From positions 1 through 64,000 of the forward strand of contig CAWFZX010000006.1 in the NCBI GenBank assembly GCA_963820375.1: a DNA stretch of 64,000 bases. Direction: 5' to 3'. The stretch is from AWTP1-13 sp963820375 (GTDB lineage: Bacteria; Pseudomonadota; Alphaproteobacteria; Rhizobiales; Hyphomicrobiaceae). The first letter of the stretch is position 1. The number at the start of each line of letters is the position of its first letter. The position numbers were made by a program, and so were the translations under genes. This document shows, in pieces, positions 50,309 through 58,435 of the stretch. The notes beneath the pieces are model-generated. The model saw only the letters and a program-made list of their open reading frames with translations, was not told the DNA's origin and did no database searches.

Positions 50309-51541
50309 ATGCCGTCTCGTCCAGCCCCCCCTTCCCCGTTGCCAGTAGGGCCTCGTCCCCGGGCCAGCCGCAGCTGGCGCCGGCGCCGGATCGTGGTTGC
50401 CATGTCGGGCGGCGTCGATTCCTCGGTGGTGGCGGCCCTGCTGAAGGAAGAGGGCCACGACGTGATCGGGGTCACCCTGCAGCTTTATGATCATGGCGAG
50501 GCTTTGGCACGCCAGGGGGCCTGCTGCGCGGGCCAGGACATCCATGATGCGCGCCGGGTTGCCGACCGATTGGCAATTCCGCACTACGTGCTCGACTATG
50601 AACAGCGGTTCAGGGCAACCGTCATGCAATCTTTCGCCGACAGCTATGCAGCGGGCGAAACGCCGATCCCCTGCGTCACCTGCAATCAGCAGATCAAGTT
50701 CCACGAGCTGTTGACCACCGCCAAGGATCTCGAGGCGGAGGGGCTGGCCACCGGACACTACATCCAGCGCCGGCTCGGTCCTGGCGGCCCAGAGCTTTAT
50801 CGTGCCCGCGACGGCAGCCGCGACCAGAGTTACTTTCTGTTCGCGACCAGCAAGGCGCAGCTGCAGGAGCTGTTGTTCCCGCTCGGCGCGCTGCCTAAGG
50901 CGGAAGTCCGAGCGCTGGCTCGCAAGTATGGTCTCAGCGTTGCTGACAAGTCCGACAGTCAGGACATCTGCTTCGTGCCGCAGGGCCGCTACACCAATAT
51001 CGTCGAGCGTCTGAAGCCTGGAGCGGCGGAGGCCGGCGACATCGTGCACCTCGACGGACGCCGGCTCGGCCGGCACAGCGGCATCATCAATTACACCATC
51101 GGCCAGCGCCGCGGCCTCGGCATTCCGGGACCGGCGCCCCTTTATGTCGTGCGCCTCGACGCCGCCAAGAAGCAGGTGATTGTCGGGGAACGCGAAAGTC
51201 TGCACGCACAGGCGATCACGCTGCGCAACGTGAACTGGTTGGGCGACGATCCGATCCCAGCCGGTGGGGTCGATGTGGCGGTGCGCATACGCTCGAGCGC
51301 GCCGCCGCAGCCGGCGACGCTTTTCGCCTGCCCGAACGGTGCCAAGGTTCTGTTGCAGGATGGCGACTATGGGATTGCCGCGGGGCAGGCATGTGTGTTT
51401 TATGCCGATACCGCGGCCGAGGCGCGTCTGCTCGGCGGTGGTTGGATCAGCCGCGCCCTGAGTCGGGCCGAACAACGCGAGCAGGCGGATGGGGAAGCCG
51501 CCGTGCCCGTACGGAGTGGTGAGCATGTCAACGCCAGTTGA
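50309..51541 (+). CDS. mnmA: tRNA-specific 2-thiouridylase MnmA
   Basis: 410 residues. The PP-loop is 'RRIVVAMSGGVDSSVVAALLKEEGHDVIGVTLQL' (residues ~26-60). The first catalytic Cys is in 'GETPIPCVTCNQQIKF', the second in 'SDSQDICFVPQG', and 'GLATGHYIQRRL' and 'IINYTIGQRRGLGI' are further MnmA motifs. It uses ATP to activate U34 of tRNA-Lys/Glu/Gln and inserts sulfur (s2U). The first ~25 residues are a Pro/Arg-rich tail that is not conserved; the true start may be slightly downstream. A SAM methyltransferase gene starts 33 bp after its stop. Confidence 0.97.
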   Translation: MPSRPAPPSPLPVGPRPRASRSWRRRRIVVAMSGGVDSSVVAALLKEEGHDVIGVTLQLYDHGEALARQGACCAGQDIHDARRVADRLAIPHYVLDYEQRFRATVMQSFADSYAAGETPIPCVTCNQQIKFHELLTTAKDLEAEGLATGHYIQRRLGPGGPELYRARDGSRDQSYFLFATSKAQLQELLFPLGALPKAEVRALARKYGLSVADKSDSQDICFVPQGRYTNIVERLKPGAAEAGDIVHLDGRRLGRHSGIINYTIGQRRGLGIPGPAPLYVVRLDAAKKQVIVGERESLHAQAITLRNVNWLGDDPIPAGGVDVAVRIRSSAPPQPATLFACPNGAKVLLQDGDYGIAAGQACVFYADTAAEARLLGGGWISRALSRAEQREQADGEAAVPVRSGEHVNAS

Positions 51542-51573
51542 CAGTTCATGCCAATGAGGGAGACGAGTACGTC

Positions 51574-52302
51574 ATGACGTTGACGCCGCAGTCACCGGAG
51601 CAGCGGGCGCAGAAGTTTTTCAAGCGTTTCAGGGATGCCTCTGAAACGGGTTCCCAAATGGACGAAGAGGCCATCAAGAGCGCCTATCGGCGCTGGGCTC
51701 CTGTTTATGATCGCACCTTCGGCTTAGTGGCCGCTGAAGGACGCAAGCACTCCGTCGAAATCATCAATCAAAGGAAGGGGCGTGTGCTCGAGGTCGGCGT
51801 CGGCACCGGCCTGTCGCTGCCGACCTATGGGCGCCATCTCGAGATCGTTGGCATCGATCTCTCCCCGGAGATGCTGGAAAAAGCCCGCGAGCGCGTGGTC
51901 GCCGAGCGTTTGACTAATGTCACCGGCCTCTACGAAATGGATGCGGGCGACCTCAAATTCGACGACGCCACCTTCGATACCGTCGTGGCCATGTACGTCA
52001 TGACGGTGGTGCCCGATCCCGAGAAAGTGATGCGTGAACTTTCGCGGGTTTGCCGTCCGGGTGGCGAGGTGCTGATCGTCAATCACTTCAGTGCTGAGGA
52101 GGGTATGCGCGGCTGGGTGGAGCGCCGGATGGCTCCGTTCGCTGACATGCTCGGCTGGCGGCCGGTGTTCGACGTCGAGCGTGTGTTGGTGTGCAAGGAT
52201 CTGGCCCTGCTGGAAAAGCGCGGGCTGCGGCCTTTCGGCCTGTTCACCATGATGCGCTTTCATAAGGACAAGCTCGCCGAGGCCAGACCGCGGGCCGCTT
52301 GA
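51574..52302 (+). CDS. pmtA: SAM-dependent methyltransferase, PmtA-like (phosphatidylethanolamine N-methyltransferase)
   Basis: 242 residues from ATG 51574. The motif set matches Sinorhizobium-type PmtA: 'IKSAYRRWAPVYDRTFGLVAAEGRK' at the N-terminus, SAM motif I 'GRVLEVGVGTGLSLPTYG' (residues ~73-90), 'VGIDLSPEMLEKARERV', and 'VAMYVMTVVPDPEKVMRELSRVCRPGGEVLIVNHF'. The C-terminus 'DLALLEKRGLRPFGLFTMMRFHK' also fits. It would methylate phosphatidylethanolamine three times to phosphatidylcholine, a membrane lipid typical of plant-associated alphaproteobacteria. A quinone methyltransferase (UbiE-like) role is the main alternative. Confidence 0.8.
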   Translation: MTLTPQSPEQRAQKFFKRFRDASETGSQMDEEAIKSAYRRWAPVYDRTFGLVAAEGRKHSVEIINQRKGRVLEVGVGTGLSLPTYGRHLEIVGIDLSPEMLEKARERVVAERLTNVTGLYEMDAGDLKFDDATFDTVVAMYVMTVVPDPEKVMRELSRVCRPGGEVLIVNHFSAEEGMRGWVERRMAPFADMLGWRPVFDVERVLVCKDLALLEKRGLRPFGLFTMMRFHKDKLAEARPRAA

Positions 52303-52347
52303 GGCTGCGCCGCGCGGCCTGGCAAAGCGCACAAATCGGCGGCGTGG

Positions 52348-53367
52348 CTAGGCCGCCTTTTCCATGGCCTGTGACCATTGGCCGAGTGCGGCCGCGCCGT
52401 TCATTTTGGCGCGGTGGCTGAACGCGCGTTGGCCGGCGGCATAGTTTTCGGGCTTGCCTGCCCAGGCCTTCTGAGCCGCAGCCTGCAGCGCGCGCCCATA
52501 GGAAAACGATAGCTTCCACGGCAGCGGGCCCATGGCGTTCATCAACGAAAGATGCGCGGTGGCATCTTCGTCCGATTGTCCGCCGGACAAAAAGGCAATG
52601 CCCGGTACGGCGACGGGGACCGAGCTGCGCAGGACCTTGACGGTGCGCTCCGCCACCTCCTGGCGGGTCGCCTGCTTGGCGCTCTTCTTGCCGGCGATCA
52701 CCATGTTGGGCTTGAGGATGGTTTGCTCCAGCGGCACCCTGGCATAGTAGAGCTGCGCATAGACCTCCTTTAGCACCCACTCCGTCATTTTCTCGCAGGT
52801 ATCGATGTCGTGCTCCCCGTCCATCAGCACTTCGGGCTCGACGATCGGCACCAAGCCGCCCTCGACGCACAGTGCAGCATAGCGGGCGAGCGCCTGCGCA
52901 TTGGCGTTGATCGCATTGTAGGACGGCATGTTGCGGCCAATGTCGATGACGGCGCGCCACTTGGCGAACTTGGCGCCGAGGCCGACGTAATCCTTGATGC
53001 GCTCGCGCAGACCGTCGAGGCCTTCGGTAATGGTTTCGCCAGCACAGAACGGCAATGGTTTGGCGCCCGCGTCGACCTTGATGCCGGGCATGGCCCCGGT
53101 CTCGGCGATGATGCGTGCCAGCGGCGTGCCGTCCTTGGCTTGCTGACGGATGGTTTCATCGTAGAGGATGACGCCGGAGATGTAGTTCCGCATCGCCTCC
53201 GTAGAGCGAAACAGCATCTCGCGGTAATCGCGGCGATTGGCTTGCGTGTTCTCCACCTTGATGGCGTCGAAGCGCTTCTTGATGGTGCCGGAACTCTCGT
53301 CGGCGGCCAGAATGCCCTTGCCAGGCGCGACCATGGCCTGAGCGACGGCCTCGAGCGATTGGGTCAT
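52348..53367 (-). CDS. fbaB: class I fructose-bisphosphate aldolase
   Basis: 339 residues from ATG 53367. Eukaryote-like class I aldolase: 'APGKGILAADESSGTIKKRF' (residues ~14-32), 'KWRAVIDIGRNMPSYNAINANAQALARYA', 'GGLVPIVEPEVLMDGEHDI', the Schiff-base Lys in 'LEQTILKPNMVIAGKK' (Lys219), and 'GIAFLSGGQSDEDATAHLSLMNA' as the phosphate-binding loop. It splits fructose 1,6-bisphosphate to DHAP and GAP. The gap gene lies 3 kb away on the same strand, though not in one operon. The C-terminal Tyr of the vertebrate enzymes is not present. Confidence 0.95.
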   Translation of the reverse strand: MTQSLEAVAQAMVAPGKGILAADESSGTIKKRFDAIKVENTQANRRDYREMLFRSTEAMRNYISGVILYDETIRQQAKDGTPLARIIAETGAMPGIKVDAGAKPLPFCAGETITEGLDGLRERIKDYVGLGAKFAKWRAVIDIGRNMPSYNAINANAQALARYAALCVEGGLVPIVEPEVLMDGEHDIDTCEKMTEWVLKEVYAQLYYARVPLEQTILKPNMVIAGKKSAKQATRQEVAERTVKVLRSSVPVAVPGIAFLSGGQSDEDATAHLSLMNAMGPLPWKLSFSYGRALQAAAQKAWAGKPENYAAGQRAFSHRAKMNGAAALGQWSQAMEKAA

Positions 53368-53460
53368 GGTGTCCTCTCCTCCTCGATTCCTGCGCAAATC
53401 TGCTACAAGCTGCTATGGTTGCATTAGCGGCATTTGGACGACCCGACCAGAGGGCTGCGG

Positions 53461-54084
53461 ATGGCTCGCTGCTATAAAAACTCAACAAGCGGCCTGCCGT
53501 TCGCGTTTTTTTCGGCTGCGGCAACGCTGAGGCAGCCAGCGGTGGACGGAAAGGGAACAAGGCGCGGCTTAGCTGCGCTCATGCGCGCGGCGGGGGTTGC
53601 CGTCATGCTGTCCTCGGTGGCGCTGGGGCAAACGCAAACAGTGCGCATCGTTGCGCTCGGTGCCAGCAACACCGCGGGCTGGGGCGTTGCCGCCTCGGAG
53701 AGTTATCCCGCGCGGCTCGAAGCGCTGTTGGCCGCCAAGGGTGTGCACGCCTCCGTCAGCAATGCCGGGGTGCCGGGCGATACCACCGGCGGCATGTTGG
53801 CGCGTCTCGATCGCGAGGTGCCGCCCGGTGCGCATTTGGTCATCCTGCAGCCGGGAACGAACGATGAGCGCTATGGTCTAGGCGCCGAGCGCGCCGCCAA
53901 CATTGCCGAAATCCACCGGCGCCTCAGCGAGCGCGGCACCAAGCTATTGATCATCGACAACAGCATGCTGGCCGAACTGCCGACGAGCGAATTGCGCGAA
54001 GACGGCATTCACTACACGCCGCGGGGTTACGCCCTTCTCGCCGAGCGGGTATTGCCGCTGCTGTTGGCCGCGCTCGGCAACTAG
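53461..54084 (+). CDS. SGNH/GDSL-type esterase (TesA/arylesterase-like)
   Basis: About 207 residues from ATG 53461; 53434 and 53581 are alternatives. The SGNH blocks are clear: block I 'VRIVALGASNTAGWGVAASESYPARL' with the nucleophile Ser in G-A-S-N, block II 'NAGVPGDTTGGMLARL' (Gly), block III 'LVILQPGTNDERYG' (Asn in GTND), and block V 'REDGIHYTPRGYALLAERV' with D-x-x-H. An export signal is likely ('GLAALMRAAGVAVMLSSVALGQTQ'). It would hydrolyse esters or thioesters in the periplasm, like TesA. It is divergent from the aldolase gene. Confidence 0.85.
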   Translation: MARCYKNSTSGLPFAFFSAAATLRQPAVDGKGTRRGLAALMRAAGVAVMLSSVALGQTQTVRIVALGASNTAGWGVAASESYPARLEALLAAKGVHASVSNAGVPGDTTGGMLARLDREVPPGAHLVILQPGTNDERYGLGAERAANIAEIHRRLSERGTKLLIIDNSMLAELPTSELREDGIHYTPRGYALLAERVLPLLLAALGN

Positions 54085-54183
54085 CGGTGCTCTCGCCGCA
54101 CCGCACAGGCGGGTACTCGACAGCCTCCGGCAGCCACGCTTACCTCGGCGCCAGGTTCGATTCGCTTTTTCGCGGAGGGGCGC

Positions 54184-54579
54184 ATGCGCATGACTCCTGA
54201 GCTCTTTTATCTGCTCTGGTCGGTTGCTTTGACGGTGGTGCTGGTGCTGGTGGCGACGCTTGGGGCGACACAGCAGGTCGGCTTGCCGACGCTTGCCGGC
54301 AACCGCGAAAACCTGCCCGAGATGCCGGGCTGGGCCGGACGCGCCGAACGGGCACACCGCAACATGCTCGAGAGCCTGGTGCTGTTCGCCATCCTGGTGT
54401 TGGCCGCGCGGGCCCTCAACATCAGCAACGGCATGACGGTGCTCGGCGCCCAGCTGTTTTTCTGGGGCCGGGTCGCCCATGCCGCGCTCTACATCGCCGG
54501 CATCCCTTGGCTGCGCACCGCGGCATGGCTGCTTTCGGTCGTGGGCTTGCTGCTCATCTTCTTGCAGCTCATCGCCTAG
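54184..54579 (+). CDS. MAPEG-family membrane protein
   Basis: 131 residues with four membrane helices. The MAPEG pattern is seen in 'GRAERAHRNMLESLVLFAILVLAARAL' (R-A-x-R-A-H-x-N-x-x-E) and 'GAQLFFWGRVAHAALYIAGIPWLRTAAWLLSVVGLLLIFLQL'. Family members are glutathione- or eicosanoid-active trimeric enzymes in eukaryotes; the bacterial ones are largely uncharacterised, perhaps with glutathione transferase or peroxidase activity in the inner membrane. Confidence 0.88.
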   Translation: MRMTPELFYLLWSVALTVVLVLVATLGATQQVGLPTLAGNRENLPEMPGWAGRAERAHRNMLESLVLFAILVLAARALNISNGMTVLGAQLFFWGRVAHAALYIAGIPWLRTAAWLLSVVGLLLIFLQLIA

Positions 54580-54774
54580 GCGGCCAGCGCGCAGGCGGCC
54601 AGAGCACAAAATCGCCGCAGATGTCGGCTGGCGCGAACGCCCGCTGCACCCGCTGCGGCAATCTGCGCCCCGCCATGGGGCAAGGCTTGCGTCGTTTGCC
54701 GCGTTAATGCCATGACGGCCACTGGCGATTTCAGCTAATGGGGGTGTTCCCGTCTCCCTGCATCAGCCTCGGCA

Positions 54775-55971
54775 ATGCCGCCTTCCAGCGTCCCCCTCCC
54801 CGCCAAGCAGCTCATCACGCATGTCAGCATGATCGGCTTTGCAACCGCGCTGTCGGCGCGCGCGCTGGATCCGCTGATCCCCTCCATCGCCGGTGACCTT
54901 TCGGTCGATGCCGCCAGCGTGGCACTGTTATCGACGGCGTTCGCGCTGCCGTTCGCCTTCGTGCAGCCCATTTTGGGATCGCTTGCCGACATGCTGGGCA
55001 AGATCCGTCTGATGGTGACCTGCTTGGCGGTGATCATATTCGTCTCCATCGCCAGTGCGCTGGCCGACAGCTTCGCAGTCCTGATGCTGGCACGCATCGT
55101 TTGCGGCATGGCAACGGGGGGAATTTTTCCGGTGGGTCTCGCCATTATTGCCGATGCCGTGCCGGTGGCCGAGCGGCAGGTGGCGATTGCCCGCTGGTTG
55201 GCGATCACCATCGGCGGCAACCTGATCGGCGCGGCCTTTGCTGGCCTGGTCGGCGATCTGCTTGGCTGGCGTGCCGTCTTTTGGATCATTGCCCTGTGCG
55301 GCGCCGCAGCCTTCCTCAATGCGCGGATCAACCTGCGCCCGGCGGCCGCCTCGGCGGCGGCCGTCAGGCTCGATTTGCGCTCGATCCCGGCGGGCTACCT
55401 TGGCATCTTTGCCAACCCTCGTGCCAAGTTCTGCTTTGCCGCCGTGTTCCTGGAAGGGGTGGCCGTGTTTGGCCTGTTTCCCTTTGTCGCCTTGCTCTTG
55501 CTTGCTGCCGGCGAGCCGCGCGCCGCCATCGCCGGCATGGTGATTGCGGGCTTTTCCATCGGCGGCGTCCTTTATTCGCTGCTCGTTCGACTGCTGACCC
55601 GGCGCTGGCGGCCAGAAAGCTTAATGATCGGCGGCGGCGTCGTCGCCGCACTTGCTTTCCTGCTGATTGCCTTGGATCTGCCGTGGCCCATCCAGTTTGT
55701 GGCATTCATGGTGCTGGGCGTGGGCTTTTATTCGCTGCACGGCTGCATTCAGGTGGAGGCCACCGAGCTGTCCTCGCGTGCCCGCGGTGCCGCCACGTCG
55801 CTGCATTCCTCGTTTTTCTTCCTCGGGCACGCCACCGGCCCCGTGCTCTACAGCCTGGCGTTCGCGCACTTGGGTGCGCGCCCGGCCGTGTGGCTCGGCG
55901 GTCTGTTGATCTTGCTGGTCGGGCTGATGTGCGCGCGCTACCTGCGCAGGCCGCGGCCGCCGGGGCTCTGA
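54775..55971 (+). CDS. MFS transporter (DHA1-like)
   Basis: 398 residues, 12 predicted helices. Family marks: 'FALPFAFVQPILGSLADMLGKIRLMV' (motif A, G-x-x-A-D-x-x-G-K/R), 'LMLARIVCGMATGGIFPVGLAIIADAVPVAERQVAIARW' and 'GDLLGWRAVFWIIALCGAAAF' (motif C/D region). The second half starts near 'RSIPAGYLGIFANP', with 'GFYSLHGCIQVEATELSSRARGAATSLHSSFFFLGHATGPVLYSLAF'. Motif C resembles drug/H+ antiporters, so export of a small compound is likely. Substrate not known. Convergent with gap. Confidence 0.9.
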   Translation: MPPSSVPLPAKQLITHVSMIGFATALSARALDPLIPSIAGDLSVDAASVALLSTAFALPFAFVQPILGSLADMLGKIRLMVTCLAVIIFVSIASALADSFAVLMLARIVCGMATGGIFPVGLAIIADAVPVAERQVAIARWLAITIGGNLIGAAFAGLVGDLLGWRAVFWIIALCGAAAFLNARINLRPAAASAAAVRLDLRSIPAGYLGIFANPRAKFCFAAVFLEGVAVFGLFPFVALLLLAAGEPRAAIAGMVIAGFSIGGVLYSLLVRLLTRRWRPESLMIGGGVVAALAFLLIALDLPWPIQFVAFMVLGVGFYSLHGCIQVEATELSSRARGAATSLHSSFFFLGHATGPVLYSLAFAHLGARPAVWLGGLLILLVGLMCARYLRRPRPPGL

Positions 55972-56008
55972 TCGGCGGCAAGGCTTGCGCCCGCTGCGGG
56001 CTTGCGGG

Positions 56009-57016
56009 CTACACCAGCTTGCCCATCGCCACGGCCGTGTCCGCCATCCGGTTGGAGAAGCCCCACTCGTTGTCGTACCAGGCCAGCACCCGCACCAGCT
56101 TGCCGTCGACGATCTGCGTTTGCGTCAGGTCAAAGGTCGACGAGTTGGGATTATGATTGAAGTCGATCGATACGAGGGGCTCGTTGGTGACACCGAGGAT
56201 GCCGCGCAGCGCTCCCTTGGCGGCGTGCTCCATCGCCGTGTTGATCTCGTCGACCGCCGTCTCGCGGCCGGGAATGAACTTGAGGTCGACGACCGACACG
56301 TTGGGTGTGGGCACGCGGATCGCCGTCCCGTCGAGTTTGCCCTTGAGTTCCGGCAGCACCAGGCCGACGGCGGCGGCCGCGCCGGTCGACGTAGGAATCA
56401 AGTTGAGGGCCGCCGCGCGCGCGCGGCGCATGTCCTTGTGCGCCTGATCCAGCACGTGTTGATCGTTGGTATAGGCGTGGATCGTCGTCATGAAACCCGA
56501 CTTGATGCCGACCAGGTCATGCAGAACCTTGGCCACGGGAGCCAGGCAGTTGGTGGTGCAGGAGGCATTCGACACGACCTTGTGATCGCGCGTCAGCTTG
56601 TCGTGATTGACCCCGTAGACAACGGTCAGATCGGCGCCCTTCGCCGGCGCCGACACCAGCACGCGCCTGGCGCCGGCTTCGAGGTGCGCGGCCGCCTTGT
56701 CGCGATCGGTGAAGATGCCGGTGCACTCCATCACCACGTCGATATTCAAGGATTTCCAGGGAAGCTTGTTGGGATCACGCTCCGCCAGCACCTGAATCGG
56801 CCCGCCGCCGACGTTGATGCTGTCGCCGGCGACCGTCACGGTGCCGGGAAAGCGACCGTGCACGCTGTCGTAGCGCAACAGATGAGCGTTATCCTTGGCG
56901 GAGAACAAATCATTGATGGCAACGATTTCGAGGTCCTTGCGCTTGGCCTCAACAATGGCGCGCAGGATGTTGCGGCCAATGCGGCCGAAACCGGAAATCG
57001 CAATTCTAACGGCCAT
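56009..57016 (-). CDS. gap: glyceraldehyde-3-phosphate dehydrogenase
   Basis: 335 residues from ATG 57016. NAD-binding fold 'VRIAISGFGRIGRNILRAI' (residues 2-20), catalytic Cys in 'VVSNASCTTNCLAPVAKVLHD' (near residue 155), 'FMTTIHAYTNDQHVLDQAHKD' with the active His, 'PTSTGAAAAVGLVLPELKGKLDG', and the end 'LAWYDNEWGFSNRMAD'. It oxidises GAP to 1,3-bisphosphoglycerate with NAD(P)+. 'INDL' after the second strand is a mixed NAD/NADP-type residue set. Complete. Confidence 0.97.
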   Translation of the reverse strand: MAVRIAISGFGRIGRNILRAIVEAKRKDLEIVAINDLFSAKDNAHLLRYDSVHGRFPGTVTVAGDSINVGGGPIQVLAERDPNKLPWKSLNIDVVMECTGIFTDRDKAAAHLEAGARRVLVSAPAKGADLTVVYGVNHDKLTRDHKVVSNASCTTNCLAPVAKVLHDLVGIKSGFMTTIHAYTNDQHVLDQAHKDMRRARAAALNLIPTSTGAAAAVGLVLPELKGKLDGTAIRVPTPNVSVVDLKFIPGRETAVDEINTAMEHAAKGALRGILGVTNEPLVSIDFNHNPNSSTFDLTQTQIVDGKLVRVLAWYDNEWGFSNRMADTAVAMGKLV

Positions 57017-57288
57017 TTTTGCTGCTCCATTCGCTTTGCGCCGCACAGGCCGGGTCCAAGCTCGCAGGGCTGCGCCAAGCGCCAGCGTTGCGGCTTGCGG
57101 GCTCAACCCTGCCACCTCGCTGTCTAGTGGTGCCTCAACGCGCGCCTGTCAATACGAGCAGGCCCCACCGTCGGTGAGGTGATCGACGGTGCAATTGCAA
57201 TCTGCGATGCGTTGACGGTGCGGGTTGCCCTACCTATCGTCGTGTGGTCGAGGGCCGCGCCGCAAATTTCAGGCGGCGCCACAAAACA

Positions 57289-57564
57289 ATGGTTTATGCG
57301 ATGACCCCACGCCGCGGGGATGCTGCGAGCAGGAAGGCTGCCGCTGCGCGCACGCAATCTGAGCGCAGCAAAATGAAAGCGACGAAGCCGCTTGCCGCGG
57401 CCGACAAACTGACGACGCTTGAGCGTGAGCGCGACGCCCTGCGGCTCGAGCTCGAACGTGCCGAGGCCCGCGTCGAGGCGCTCGAGAAAGCGCAGGCTCA
57501 TGTGCGCGATCGCATCGCTTGGGCCTTGGATTCGCTGCAAAACATCCTGCAAGGGAAAGGTTGA
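57289..57564 (+). CDS. small coiled-coil protein of the cell-division/6S RNA neighbourhood
   Basis: 91 residues from ATG 57289 (57301 also possible). A basic N-terminal part is followed by a heptad-rich helix 'LTTLERERDALRLELERAEARVEALEKAQAHVRDRIAWALDSLQNILQGKG'. The end 'RDRIAWALDSLQNILQGKG' is strongly conserved in alphaproteobacterial small proteins found between transketolase/ZapA genes and the 6S RNA. It may be a ZapA/ZapB-like division accessory or DUF4164-type protein, but I cannot assign it. It lies just upstream of the 6S RNA and is divergent from gap. Confidence 0.65.
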   Translation: MVYAMTPRRGDAASRKAAAARTQSERSKMKATKPLAAADKLTTLERERDALRLELERAEARVEALEKAQAHVRDRIAWALDSLQNILQGKG

Positions 57565-57635
57565 TTGCCGCAAACAACACACCGCACGCACGCCCCATTG
57601 ATTTTTCCTGGGGCGCGAGCCTAATCTCAGCCGAT

Positions 57636-57765
57636 GCAGGGCTGCGGGGTGCGTGCGAGCAATGCGACCCGGGGGCCTATAAGATCCGCACGGGAGCTGT
57701 CCCTGTCCGGGATCGTGGTCTTGGACACACGGCGCCCACCTACATCTCGTAGGGACCGCGCGGGA
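57636..57765 (+). ncRNA. ssrS: 6S RNA (SsrS), approximate ends
   Basis: The stretch contains the alphaproteobacterial 6S RNA hallmarks: GACCCGGGGGCC at 57667, ACGGGAGCTGTCCC at 57690, and the 3' segment GGCGCCCACCTACATC at ~57731 before GTAGGG. It sits between the small coiled-coil gene and 5-formyltetrahydrofolate cyclo-ligase, the standard place of ssrS. 6S RNA mimics an open promoter and holds housekeeping RNA polymerase in stationary phase. The ends were set by eye from the pairing of the flanks. Confidence 0.72.
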
Positions 57766-57844
57766 TCGCCGCTCGTACGGCTTTCGCGGCTCTGCTGTTA
57801 TGCTCTGCCCTCGCGCGCATCGCCAATTTGCGCTAAGCGACAGT

Positions 57845-58432
57845 GTGAGCAAAACCATCCTCGAGCAAAAGCAGGCCTTGCGGGCCCGCATCAAGGCTTG
57901 GCGCGCGGGCTGCGCTGCCGAAAGCAAGGCGCGTGCTGGCGCTGCGGTTGCCGAGCTTGGCTTGCAGTTCCTAGGTGCCGACCGCGCTGGGGTGACCGTT
58001 GCCGGGTTCGCACCCCTGCCCGACGAGTTCCGCCTCTGGCCGCTGCTGCGTCGCCTCAACGGCGAGCGCGTTCCGCTCGCCTTGCCGGTGATGCAGGGTA
58101 AAGGCAAGCCATTGCTGTTTCGAGCCTGGCAGCCGGGCGAGGCGACCGCTGCTGGCGTCTGGGGCATCGCCGAACCCACGCCCGACAAGTCGGTCGTCGA
58201 GCCGGAGATCCTGCTCGTTCCGCTGTTGGCCTTCGATCGCAAGGGTTGGCGACTTGGCTATGGCGGCGGTTTTTATGATCGCACGCTGCGCGGCTTGCGC
58301 GCGGTGAGGTCGATCGTGGCTGTCGGCATTGGCTATGATGAGCAATGCGTCGACGCAGTGCCGCATCTCGACTATGACGAACGCCTCGATTGGGTGCTGA
58401 CCCCGTCGGGCCCGATTCGATGTGTGGGCTAG
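57845..58432 (+). CDS. 5-formyltetrahydrofolate cyclo-ligase
   Basis: 195 residues from GTG 57845 (VSKTIL); a longer start at 57800 is less likely because it would run into the RNA gene. Domain marks: 'ILEQKQALRARIKAWRAG' (substrate helix), 'GVWGIAEP' and 'ILLVPLLAFDRKGWRLGYGGGFYDRTL' (the ATP/folate loop D-x-x-G-x-R-L-G-x-G-G-G-x-Y-D), and 'VGIGYDEQCVDAVPHLDYDERLDWVLT'. It uses ATP to make 5,10-methenyl-THF from 5-formyl-THF. The pairing with 6S RNA is conserved. It ends 3 bp before the next gene. Confidence 0.95.
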   Translation: MSKTILEQKQALRARIKAWRAGCAAESKARAGAAVAELGLQFLGADRAGVTVAGFAPLPDEFRLWPLLRRLNGERVPLALPVMQGKGKPLLFRAWQPGEATAAGVWGIAEPTPDKSVVEPEILLVPLLAFDRKGWRLGYGGGFYDRTLRGLRAVRSIVAVGIGYDEQCVDAVPHLDYDERLDWVLTPSGPIRCVG

Positions 58433-58435
58433 CGC

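Noticed and set aside
55975..56005. Hairpin GCCCG-CTG-CGGGC between the convergent MFS and gap genes as a bidirectional terminator
   Set aside because: Stem is only 5 bp and no T-run follows on either strand.
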